From Comamonadaceae bacterium (lineage in GTDB: Bacteria > Pseudomonadota > Gammaproteobacteria > Burkholderiales > Burkholderiaceae_C): a stretch of DNA of 35,277 bases. This document shows, piece by piece, positions 28,728 to 34,453 of this stretch. Each line of letters opens with the position of its first letter. Position 1 is the first letter of the stretch. Location: positions 1-35,277 of the forward strand of contig JAABPX010000040.1 of NCBI GenBank assembly GCA_011391745.1, in the 5' to 3' direction. Under the pieces are notes generated by a model that was given only the letters and a program-made list of their open reading frames with translations, was not told the DNA's origin and ran no database searches. Made by a program: the position numbers and the translations under genes.

Positions 28728-29674
28728 ACATCCTGTTTATTGCCGACCCCCTGGACACCTTCAAGATCCACAAAGACAGCACCTTCGCCATGATGCGCGA
28801 GTGTCAGCGCCGGGGCCTGCGCGTGCAGGTGGCCGAGGTGGATGCCTTGTCTTGGCGACGCGGTGAGCAGGTCAGCGCCCAATGCCGCGAGCTGCGCCTG
28901 ACGGGCCATCCCGAGGCTTGGTACGAGGTGCTGGGCGAGTTGCGCCAGCCGCTGCACACGTTTGACGCGGTGCTCATGCGCAAAGACCCGCCGTTTGACA
29001 GCGAGTTTTTCTACGCCACGCACCTGCTGGAGCAGGCCGAGCGCGAAGGGGCGCGTGTGTTCAACAGCCCACGCGCTTTACGCGATCACCCCGAAAAACT
29101 GGCACTCATGGAATTTGCGCGTTTCGCGCCGCCCACGCTGGTCACCCGCTCGGCCGCCGAGATTCGGGCCTTTCACGCCGAGCACCAAGACATCATCTTG
29201 AAGCCGCTCGACGGCATGGGCGGCACGGGCATCTTCCGTGTGGGCGCGGACGGTATGAACCTGGGCGCCATCACCGAGACGCTCAACCAACACGGCGCCA
29301 CCAGCGTGATGGTGCAGCGCTACTTGCCCGAGATCGCGCAGGGCGACAAGCGCGTGCTCATCATTGGCGGTGTGCCAGCGCCCTTTTGTTTGGCGCGCAT
29401 CCCGCAAGGCAGCGAGGTGCGCGGCAACCTGGCCGCGGGCGGCAAAGGCGTGGCGCAACCCCTGAGTGACGAGAACCGCGCCGTGGCCGAGGCCATCGGC
29501 CCGGTCTTGGCCGCGCGGGGTTTGTTGTTGGTGGGCTTGGACATGATCGGCCACCACGTCACCGAAATCAACGTCACCAGCCCCACGTGCTTCCAAGAAA
29601 TCACCGACCAAACCGGCTTTGACGTGCCCGCCATGTTCGTGGATGCCTTGCAAGCCGCGATGGTGCAGCCATGA
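28724..29674 (+). CDS. gshB: Glutathione synthase
   Basis: ATP-grasp enzyme adding glycine to gamma-glutamylcysteine to give glutathione. The 316 residues match E. coli GshB (316). Motifs in order: MNILFIADPLDTFKIHKDST, MRKDPPFDSEF, the ATP-grasp loop ILKPLDGMGGTGIFRV, GDKRVLIIGG, and the metal/substrate segment GLDMIGHHVTEINVTSPTC. The ATG overlaps the benE stop as ATGA, and its own TGA overlaps the next ATG in the same way. Confidence 0.96.
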   Translation: MNILFIADPLDTFKIHKDSTFAMMRECQRRGLRVQVAEVDALSWRRGEQVSAQCRELRLTGHPEAWYEVLGELRQPLHTFDAVLMRKDPPFDSEFFYATHLLEQAEREGARVFNSPRALRDHPEKLALMEFARFAPPTLVTRSAAEIRAFHAEHQDIILKPLDGMGGTGIFRVGADGMNLGAITETLNQHGATSVMVQRYLPEIAQGDKRVLIIGGVPAPFCLARIPQGSEVRGNLAAGGKGVAQPLSDENRAVAEAIGPVLAARGLLLVGLDMIGHHVTEINVTSPTCFQEITDQTGFDVPAMFVDALQAAMVQP

Positions 29675-29967
29675 GCGACGAGCACACGCCCGACGCACCC
29701 GACACCCCCGAGGTGCCGGCGGCCAAACCCGCAACCCAAGCGCGCAACCCCTTGCACGGCGTCACGCTGGAGGCCATGGTCACGGCCTTGGCCGAGTACT
29801 ACGGTTGGGAGGAACTCGGGCACCGCATCCCGGTGCGTTGTTTCAACCTCGACCCCAGCGTGGGCTCAAGCCTGAAGTTCTTGCGCAAAACACCGTGGGC
29901 GCGCGACAAGGTTGAAGGGCTTTACCTGTTCATGCTGCGCGAGCAGCGCCGCGCCGCTCGGCCTTGA
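29671..29967 (+). CDS. VF530 (DUF2132) family small protein
   Basis: A 98-residue protein of the VF530 family, a small fold of about 70 residues named after a Vibrio protein and proposed to bind DNA; its role is not established. The conserved part runs from NPLHGVTLEAMVTALAEYY through GHRIPVRCFNLDPSVGSS, then KFLRKTPWARDKVEGLYL. The first 25 residues are an acidic, Pro/Ala-rich extension. The ATG overlaps the gshB stop as ATGA (29671-29674), so it is the last gene of the gshA-benE-gshB unit. Confidence 0.85.
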   Translation: MSDEHTPDAPDTPEVPAAKPATQARNPLHGVTLEAMVTALAEYYGWEELGHRIPVRCFNLDPSVGSSLKFLRKTPWARDKVEGLYLFMLREQRRAARP

Positions 29968-29970
29968 TGC

Positions 29971-29988
29971 CGTGGCCGTCAGGCCACG
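29971..29988. terminator. Possible bidirectional hairpin between convergent genes
   Basis: CGTGGCC (29971-29977) and GGCCACG (29982-29988) pair perfectly around a four-base loop. It sits just after the VF530 stop and overlaps the last codons of the convergent amidotransferase gene. No T tract follows on either strand, so termination is only a possibility from position. Confidence 0.4.
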
Positions 29989-30743
29989 TGCAAACCGTCC
30001 ACAAACACCTTGAGCTCGCCCGGCTCAAACGCCGTCCATTGCTCGTTGTTCGTCAGCGGCGTGGTGACGATCACCGTGGCCCGGTCGCCGGGCTGGTTGA
30101 CGTCGGCGAAGTTCACCGTCCAATCGTGGTCGGCCAGGGTGGCTTGGGCGAACGGGTGTTGGCGCGTGAGGTGGTGCAGCTTGGTGCTGCAGTGCGCCCA
30201 CATGGCGTCGCCATTCGAGAGCAAACAATTGAAGGTGCCAAAGGCGGTGATCTGCGGGATCAGCTCGCGCAAGGTGTGGGTGAGCTCACACACGGTGGGC
30301 AAATGGGCGTGCGACTTGGCCAGCTCTTGCATCAGCCAACAAAAAGCGCGTTCGCTGTCGGTTGTGCCCACGGGCTGGAACGCCGCGTGCAGCTTGGGGT
30401 GGTAGTCCTTCAAGTCGCCGTTGTGCGCAAACACCCAGTGCCGCCCCCACAGCTCGCGGGTGAAGGGGTGGGCGTTTTCCAAACTGACCTCGCCGATGGT
30501 GGCCTTGCGCACATGCGCCACGATGTTTTTGCTCTTGAGCGGGTACTGCTGCAGAAAGCGCGCCATGGGCGACTCGGCGGCGCATTGGTGGTCCACAAAC
30601 AGCCGCAAGCCGCGCCCCTCAAAAAATGCAATGCCCCAGCCGTCGGCGTGGTGGTCGGTGTTGCCCCCGCGCTTGCAAAAACCGGTGAAGCTGAAGGACG
30701 CGTCGGTGGGCGTGGCGCAATTCAAGCCGAGGAGCTGGCACAT
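29979..30743 (-). CDS. Class II glutamine amidotransferase-like protein (YafJ family)
   Basis: A 254-residue protein with the N-terminal-nucleophile glutaminase fold. It starts MCQLLGLNCATPTD, so Cys2 becomes the nucleophile after Met removal. The fold continues with DHHADGWGIAFFEG, IVAHVRKAT and the HPFTRELWGRHWVFAHNGDL block. No synthase domain is attached, as in E. coli YafJ, whose substrate is uncertain. The start at 30743 is fixed by the need for Cys at position 2. It overlaps the end of ubiC by 22 bp, so both are probably one transcript. Confidence 0.88.
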   Translation of the reverse strand: MCQLLGLNCATPTDASFSFTGFCKRGGNTDHHADGWGIAFFEGRGLRLFVDHQCAAESPMARFLQQYPLKSKNIVAHVRKATIGEVSLENAHPFTRELWGRHWVFAHNGDLKDYHPKLHAAFQPVGTTDSERAFCWLMQELAKSHAHLPTVCELTHTLRELIPQITAFGTFNCLLSNGDAMWAHCSTKLHHLTRQHPFAQATLADHDWTVNFADVNQPGDRATVIVTTPLTNNEQWTAFEPGELKVFVDGLHVA

Positions 30744-31324
30744 GGTGTGGGTGGGGTGAGTTGAAGAAACACTTCGGTCAGCAGCAGCGGGGCGTGCCCG
30801 CGCACAAAGGTGCAGCGCCGGGCCAGCACGTGGGGCAACGCGGCGCTGGCGCGGGCCACGGCATCCGGCCACGGCGCGTTGAGCGCCCATTCAAAGGGGC
30901 TGCGCTCAAGGTCGGGCAAGGTGAAGAGCAATTCACCCAAGGGCTGATCGCCCAAGCGCTGCACTTCAACCCATGGGTTCTGCGCATGCCAACGCGGAAT
31001 GACGGTGCGGGCGTAAATGCGCGCTTGATCGCCGCCGACCAAACACACGCAGCGCACCCAAGCCGCTTCACCGGTGGCCAGGCCTAGGCACTGGGCTTCG
31101 TGGGGCAGGGGCGGCGTGAGGCCTTCGCTGAGCACCTGCACCCGCGTGTCGGGCCAGTGCTGGCGCAAGCGGCGGGTTAGCGAACCACGCTCCAAAGCCC
31201 AGCGTTGCACGGCAGGGTCGCGGCAAATCTGGGGCAAAGCGGCTTGCGTGTGCCACGAAAAACCCACCCCGGGTGTCGCCGATTCGGGCGCATCCAATGG
31301 GTGGGTGAGGCGGGGCTCGTTCAT
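30722..31324 (-). CDS. ubiC: Chorismate-pyruvate lyase
   Basis: Removes pyruvate from chorismate to give 4-hydroxybenzoate, the first committed step of ubiquinone synthesis. The 200 residues show the UbiC core: LTRRLRQHWPDTRVQVLSEG, AWVRCVCLVG, the ARTVIPRW segment and QPLGELLFTLPD. The C-terminal LLLTEVFL contains the expected active-site Glu. I chose the ATG at 31324; an open frame extends 33 codons upstream without family similarity. A TACACT box eight bases before the ATG suggests a very short leader. UbiA is not in the window. Confidence 0.85.
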   Translation of the reverse strand: MNEPRLTHPLDAPESATPGVGFSWHTQAALPQICRDPAVQRWALERGSLTRRLRQHWPDTRVQVLSEGLTPPLPHEAQCLGLATGEAAWVRCVCLVGGDQARIYARTVIPRWHAQNPWVEVQRLGDQPLGELLFTLPDLERSPFEWALNAPWPDAVARASAALPHVLARRCTFVRGHAPLLLTEVFLQLTPPTPCASSSA

Positions 31325-31395
31325 GGCCCCGAAGTGTAGACCCAAACCATGGGGGTGACGGTCAAGCGTCTGGACACGTTTTTGCGTGGTTGAAG

Positions 31396-31423
31396 TTGAA
31401 ACAGCCGGGCAGTGCGGTAGCAT
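31396..31423 (+). promoter_or_regulatory. Candidate plus-strand promoter upstream of the cassette array
   Basis: TTGAAA (31396-31401) is followed after 16 bases by TAGCAT (31418-31423). The predicted start near 31430 lies about 60 bases before an intrinsic terminator, so this promoter may drive a short RNA rather than the cassettes, or feed the cassettes by readthrough. Confidence 0.35.
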
Positions 31424-31487
31424 TAAACAGTAAGCTCGCTGGATGTATCGGGTGTTTTAAAGCGCCCCAAAATTTGGCGATCCGGGT

Positions 31488-31523
31488 TGCAAGCCATTGA
31501 AATACAGGCTTGCAGGTTTTTTT
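31488..31523 (+). terminator. Rho-independent terminator with no plus-strand gene before it
   Basis: TGCAAGCC (31488-31495) pairs perfectly with GGCTTGCA (31507-31514) across an 11-base loop, followed two bases later by seven T (31517-31523). It only works on the plus strand, where no coding gene lies between 29967 and this point. It could end a small RNA, or mark the remains of a lost gene. Confidence 0.7.
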
Positions 31524-31564
31524 AGATTTTGGCTGCATCGACTTTGGGTGAATGTATCCACCGT

Positions 31565-31590
31565 GTTATGCGGTCTAAATCACGTTAGGC
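31565..31590 (+). other. attI-like or half attC recombination site at the left end of the cassette array
   Basis: The core GTTAGGC (31584-31590) fits the integron crossover consensus GTTRRRY. It is preceded by TCTAAATCAC, similar to the L box of attI or the L' box of attC. A second GTTATGC lies at 31565-31571, reminiscent of the direct repeats in attI1. No matching RYYYAAC left arm was found in the 100 bases upstream, so it is not a complete attC. Whether it is a true attI or an attC that lost its left half cannot be decided by eye. Confidence 0.5.
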
Positions 31591-31610
31591 TTTAAAAGGG
31601 CGTTTTTCAT

Positions 31611-31847
31611 ATGTTCACTTCAATTGGTTCTGTTTTGCTTATCCTCGGTTTGGTTCTCCTTATCGGCTCGCAGCTGGCAATTGCTTTGCATGCTTTCACT
31701 GGTAACCCCCTTAAGGGCATTCTTTGCTTCGTCGTGCCCTTCTACGTTTATGTTTATGCGAAACGGGAACCCATCAGCAAGATTCTTATGCGGACCTGGT
31801 ACGGAGGCATGGCATTGCTTATTCTCGGTGGAGTTCTAGCCTCATGA
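31611..31847 (+). CDS. Small two-helix membrane protein of cassette 1
   Basis: Not recognised beyond general resemblance to small membrane proteins frequent in integron cassettes. It has 78 residues: a first helix SVLLILGLVLLIGSQLAIAL, a middle part with LKGILCFVVPFYVYVYAKREP, which could be a second helix ending in a basic stop, and a third hydrophobic stretch MALLILGGVLAS. The start ATG is 11 bases after AAGG and about 20 bases from the cassette boundary, the usual cassette layout. The stop precedes the attC by about 40 bases. Confidence 0.7.
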   Translation: MFTSIGSVLLILGLVLLIGSQLAIALHAFTGNPLKGILCFVVPFYVYVYAKREPISKILMRTWYGGMALLILGGVLAS

Positions 31848-31889
31848 GGGGCAACAGTTTTAGTAATCACCGCGCATCTAGAAATCCGT

Positions 31890-31955
31890 GGCCAACCCGG
31901 CGTTCGAGCAGAGCTGCGCAAACAGCCGCGCAGCCCGCTCAACTCTACGTTATGG
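31890..31955 (+). other. attC site of cassette 1
   Basis: The left arm is GGCCAAC (31890-31896; one position off the consensus) and the right arm is GTTATGG (31949-31955). The L boxes GTTCGAGC (31902-31909) and GCTCAAC (31937-31943) pair, leaving one extrahelical C, the feature that tells the integrase which strand to cut. The inner stem GCTGCGC (31913-31919)/GCGCAGC (31928-31934) is perfect. Confidence 0.85.
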
Positions 31956-31973
31956 CAAAGGGAGAGCGTAGAA

Positions 31974-32429
31974 GTGGAGAATAGCGAATCAGTCTTCAAA
32001 GCGTCATTGCTTCTGGTGAAGCATTTTAGTGACTGCCTCGCACGCGGTGGGAAAGGGTTTCATTCGCGAGTCTTTACGCACTTCTTACATCCTGAAGCTG
32101 ATTTCGTCGGCGTGGGACAGTCTCAAGACGTTATTGATGGGGAGCCTATGCATCCTGAGCACGTAGTTCCTTGTGCCGTCCTTTTCAAGGAAGTATGCCG
32201 ACTAGTCGAGCAAGGCAATGCGGAAGAAGACATTGCCCGCCTGTTGAGCAAGCACTGGAAGATCGCGTTCATTTCCAAGAAGCAAGCAGCTTATCTTGAC
32301 TCTAAGAGTGGACTAAACATGAAGCACAGCATGCCGGATGGTTGGGATTTTGAAAGTGGTGATACCTACGAACGGCTTAATAGAGCGAGAATAAACTTAC
32401 TTCCACTAGCATACGGAACAAAGCCATAA
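31974..32429 (+). CDS. Unknown cassette protein with an EHVVP motif (cassette 2)
   Basis: A 151-residue soluble protein without a family I can name. It has FHSRVFTHFLHPEADF, then DGEPMHPEHVVPCAVL. The HPEHVVP stretch resembles the first His of HNH-type nuclease motifs and related cassette proteins, but a complete HNH pattern is not evident. Later segments are AEEDIARLLSKHWKIAFIS, KKQAAYLDS, and MPDGWDFESGDTYERLNRARI. The start is a GTG at 31974 with GGGAGAG upstream; no ATG fits in frame. The stop codon TAA lies inside the left arm of the attC, typical of compact cassettes. Confidence 0.7.
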   Translation: MENSESVFKASLLLVKHFSDCLARGGKGFHSRVFTHFLHPEADFVGVGQSQDVIDGEPMHPEHVVPCAVLFKEVCRLVEQGNAEEDIARLLSKHWKIAFISKKQAAYLDSKSGLNMKHSMPDGWDFESGDTYERLNRARINLLPLAYGTKP

Positions 32430-32507
32430 CCAAGCCAAGCACGGCGACAGCTTCTCCGTTGCGGCTTCGCCACCACTACAAAGCTGCGCGTGTTGGCAGC
32501 GTTAGGC
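32424..32507 (+). other. attC site of cassette 2
   Basis: Left arm CCATAAC (32424-32430), right arm GTTAGGC (32501-32507), 84 bp. CCAAGCAC (32435-32442) pairs with GTGTTGG (32490-32496), leaving one extrahelical G. The inner GGCGACAGCTT and AAGCTGCGC arms pair with another unpaired base. The left arm is the exact reverse complement of the GTTATGG that opens this cassette. Confidence 0.88.
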
Positions 32508-32563
32508 CGCCCAAGGACAATTGCTCCCAGAGCCACCCGCCACAAACTCAAGGAGTTTTCGCA

Positions 32564-32758
32564 ATGCCTACCTCTCCGCGCTCAAACGTTAAAGGCGCTG
32601 CCGTCACACAGGCGGAGAAGCGCCGCTCCATTGATGTGGGTCCAAAGATGGGACAGGTCAGCACCGCTGCCTACTGGTACAAGAACGGCCACTTTGCAAG
32701 CGATGATGAGGCGAGGGGTGCTTTTGGACGGCGTGACGCAGTTGCCCAGCGGGACTAA
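32564..32758 (+). CDS. Unknown 64-residue protein (cassette 3, first gene)
   Basis: Not recognised. The sequence starts MPTSPRSNVKGAAVTQAEKRR, is basic and polar in the first half, and ends with STAAYWYKNGHFASDDEARG and GRRDAVAQRD. There is no membrane segment. A good ribosome site AAGGAG lies eight bases before the ATG, about 60 bases from the cassette boundary, which supports real translation. The PIN toxin gene starts 47 bp further on without an attC between them. It might be part of that toxin unit or the remnant of a separate cassette that lost its attC. Confidence 0.55.
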   Translation: MPTSPRSNVKGAAVTQAEKRRSIDVGPKMGQVSTAAYWYKNGHFASDDEARGAFGRRDAVAQRD

Positions 32759-32805
32759 AAGCCCCAGTGTTAATCCATTCGTGTTGTAAAACAGCAGAGG
32801 CCAAC

Positions 32806-33279
32806 TTGAAGCCAACCGTTTACATTGAAACTTCGATCATCAGCTATTTGACAGCACGTCAAAACAATGACTTACGCTCAATGGCCAATAAAAGTGCCAC
32901 CATTGAATGGTGGGAAACTCAAAAGTCAAAATACGAGTTGGTCATTTCTGAGTTTGTCATTGCAGAGGCAGCTCTTGGGCATCCAGAAGCAGCGGAACGT
33001 CGCCTTGCAGCTATCGAAGACGTTATGGAGCTACGGGCAACCGAGGCAGTGCGGGCGCTTGGTCAAGCTCTCATTTCACGTAATGCCTTGCCGGAAAAAG
33101 CAGAGATTGATGCGTTCCATGTGGCAATCGCAGCAGTGAACGGCATCGAGTATCTGCTGACTTGGAACTGCACTCATATAGCCAACGCAGTTACACGACC
33201 CAAAATCGAAGCTACGTGCAGAGCACTGGGCTACGAGCCACCTATTATTTGTACACCCGACGAACTGATGGAGACCTAA
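32806..33279 (+). CDS. PIN-domain toxin, VapC-like (cassette 3)
   Basis: Probable Mg2+-dependent RNase toxin of a type II toxin-antitoxin pair. It has 157 residues if started at the TTG at 32806, giving MKPTVYIETSIISYLTAR, the standard opening of this PIN subgroup, in which Glu stands at the first acidic position. Further acidic positions are in ELVISEFVIAEA and AEIDAFHVAIAAVNGIEYLLTWNCTHIAN, which match the PIN active-site order. Earlier in-frame codons add residues unlike the family. Three bases after its stop, a second small gene begins, which is likely its partner. Confidence 0.82.
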   Translation: MKPTVYIETSIISYLTARQNNDLRSMANKSATIEWWETQKSKYELVISEFVIAEAALGHPEAAERRLAAIEDVMELRATEAVRALGQALISRNALPEKAEIDAFHVAIAAVNGIEYLLTWNCTHIANAVTRPKIEATCRALGYEPPIICTPDELMET

Positions 33280-33282
33280 TTC

Positions 33283-33489
33283 ATGTGGAAAGATCCAATC
33301 GTTGCAGAGACGCGTCAACTGAGAGAGCAATACGCGAATCAGTTTGCACACAACGCTGATGCAATATTTCAAGACATATTGCGCAGACAGAGCATGCCGG
33401 GGAGAACGCTCGTTTCATTCCAGTCACGCAAGCCTATTGCGGCTCCCTTTACAGCCCAACCCGGCAGTCAACCGGACGCTGCGCGATAA
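33283..33489 (+). CDS. Small partner of the PIN toxin, probable antitoxin (cassette 3)
   Basis: A 68-residue protein starting MWKDPIVAETRQLREQYANQF, then AHNADAIFQDILRRQ and a PGRTLVSF segment. Small proteins of this pattern commonly follow this PIN subgroup, so an antitoxin role is likely though not proven. The order toxin first, partner second is the reverse of classical vapBC. The last 12 or so residues (PGSQPDAAR end) and the stop codon are encoded by the attC site itself. The C terminus may therefore have been altered by the recombination site and may once have ended earlier. Confidence 0.7.
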   Translation: MWKDPIVAETRQLREQYANQFAHNADAIFQDILRRQSMPGRTLVSFQSRKPIAAPFTAQPGSQPDAAR

Positions 33490-33522
33490 AGCCGCGCAGC
33501 GCGGATGACCTCCGCGTTGGGC
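33454..33522 (+). other. attC site of cassette 3
   Basis: Left arm GCCCAAC (33454-33460) and right arm GTTGGGC (33516-33522) are perfect reverse complements. GTCAACCG (33467-33474) pairs with CGGATGAC (33502-33509) apart from one mismatch. The inner stem CGCTGCGC (33477-33484)/GCGCAGCG (33494-33501) is perfect. The core closely resembles that of the first attC (shared AGCCGCGCAGC), suggesting one lineage of sites. Confidence 0.9.
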
Positions 33523-33571
33523 ACCTTGGGCCGAAACGCGTGACAATGGCACTTTCTGAAAGGAAGCCACG

Positions 33572-33769
33572 ATGGAATTGACCGCCATACTTACCCCTGC
33601 CGAGGAAGGCGGTTACATCGCGTTAAACCCTGAAACTGGCACCACAACGCAGGGTGAGACCGTCGAGGAGGCCATCTCAAATGTGCAGGAGGCCACTGCA
33701 CTTTATCTAACGCAGGACTTGCTTCGACAAGCAGGTTTATCGCCAGATGAGTACATCGAGGCACTATGA
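33572..33769 (+). CDS. HicB-like antitoxin, orphan (cassette 4)
   Basis: A 65-residue protein of the HicB type: MELTAILTPAEEGGYIALNPETG, then TTQGETVEEAISNVQEATALYL, the partial RNase-H-like fold that in HicB neutralises the HicA mRNA interferase. The tail LLRQAGLSPDEYIEAL lacks the usual C-terminal DNA-binding domain. AAAGGAAG precedes the ATG. No HicA-like gene lies before or after it within the cassette, so it is a lone antitoxin, perhaps anti-addiction, or its toxin was lost. Confidence 0.8.
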   Translation: MELTAILTPAEEGGYIALNPETGTTTQGETVEEAISNVQEATALYLTQDLLRQAGLSPDEYIEAL

Positions 33770-33775
33770 AATATT

Positions 33776-33800
33776 GCCCAACCCGGCAGTCCGCGCGGAC
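33776..33800 (+). other. Truncated attC of cassette 4
   Basis: GCCCAACCCGGCAGTC (33776-33791) is identical to the first 16 bases of the preceding attC (33454-33469). After it comes only a 12-bp palindrome GTCCGCGCGGAC (33789-33800); no right arm GTTRRRY follows. The ATG of the methylase-like gene is two bases further. The site has lost its right half and should not recombine as a normal attC. Confidence 0.8.
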
Positions 33801-33802
33801 AC

Positions 33803-34453
33803 ATGAACCTAGTCAAATCCAAGCAACGCGTCGCTGACCACGGAGAGGTGTTCACCCCCGCGTGGATGGTTGATGCCATGCTCGACTTGGTCAAGCCCGA
33901 AACCGAGCGGGTGGATGCCCGGTTTTTGGAACCCGCTTGCGGCAGTGGCAACTTCATCGTGCCCATACTGCGGCGCAAACTGGCGGTGGTGGACGCGAAA
34001 TACGGCAAGTCCGAATTTGAGCGCCAGCATTACGCCCTGCTGGGCTTGATGTGCATCTACGGCATCGAATTGCTGGCCGACAACATCGCCGAGTGCCGCG
34101 CCAACATGCTGGCGCTGTTTGCCTCGCACCTGAACCTGACCGAGGCGCACGACCTCTACCGCGCTGCCGCGCATGTGTTGGCCGTCAACCTAGTGCATGG
34201 CGACGCGCTCACCATGTGCGACACCCACGGCGAAGCCATTCACTTCGCCGAGTGGGCCTATGTGGGCAAAGGCAAGTTTCAGCGGCGCGACTTCCGCTTG
34301 GATGTGCTCACCGGCTCGTCCAAATACAGCGAAGCAGGTTCGCTCTTTGCCGACATGGGCAAGCACGACATCTTTACCCCCACCGCCAGCCACCCGCCCA
34401 TGACGGTGCCCGAACTGGCGGCTCAGATAAATCTCACGGAGATTGGCGCATGA
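33803..34453 (+). CDS. N-6 adenine DNA methylase-like protein without the NPPY motif
   Basis: A 216-residue protein related to the SAM-binding half of N6-adenine DNA methylases. HGEVFTPAWMVDAMLDLV is followed by SAM motif I EPACGSGNF at 43-51, then YGIELLADNIAECRANML and LVHGDALTM. The catalytic motif IV (D/N-PP-Y/F) that should follow is missing; instead the protein continues AYVGKGKFQRRDFRLDVLTGSS and ends shortly after. Short proteins of this pattern are familiar from many genomes, so this may be a natural compact form rather than a fresh truncation. The ATG is two bases from the broken attC, and its TGA overlaps the next ATG. Confidence 0.78.
   Translation: MNLVKSKQRVADHGEVFTPAWMVDAMLDLVKPETERVDARFLEPACGSGNFIVPILRRKLAVVDAKYGKSEFERQHYALLGLMCIYGIELLADNIAECRANMLALFASHLNLTEAHDLYRAAAHVLAVNLVHGDALTMCDTHGEAIHFAEWAYVGKGKFQRRDFRLDVLTGSSKYSEAGSLFADMGKHDIFTPTASHPPMTVPELAAQINLTEIGA

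Larger units (their letters stand above)
31325..31610. other. 286-bp region without a gene between ubiC and the cassette array
   Basis: The left part should hold the ubiC promoter on the minus strand. On the plus strand there is a candidate promoter (31396-31423), a rho-independent-type terminator (31488-31523) and an attI-like or half recombination site (31565-31590), each listed separately. No integron integrase or recognisable remnant of one lies here. The ribosome site of the first cassette (AAAGGG, 31595-31600) ends the region. Confidence 0.6.
31585..33800 (+). mobile_element. Integron gene-cassette array without a visible integrase (CALIN-like)
   Basis: Four consecutive plus-strand cassettes are bounded by GTTRRRY crossover points at 31584, 31949, 32501 and 33516, each ending in an attC. 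Three attC sites are complete and one is truncated. The arms obey the cassette rule: the left arm CCATAAC of the second attC is the reverse complement of GTTATGG at that cassette's own start. Likewise GCCCAAC of the last site matches GTTGGGC at the start of its cassette. The DNA is visibly less GC-rich than the flanking core genes, and its genes are small and mostly of unknown function. No intI lies upstream in the window. Confidence 0.85.

Noticed and set aside
31359..31400. Stretch GGTCAAG...CTGGAC resembling the start of class 1 integrase intI1
   Set aside because: The similarity is only about a dozen bases, it is on the same strand as the cassettes (intI is opposite), and the frame stops at once.
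32759..32805. Possible degenerate attC between the 64-residue gene and the PIN gene
   Set aside because: Only isolated pieces resembling arms were seen; there is no inverted-repeat structure and the span is too short for an attC.
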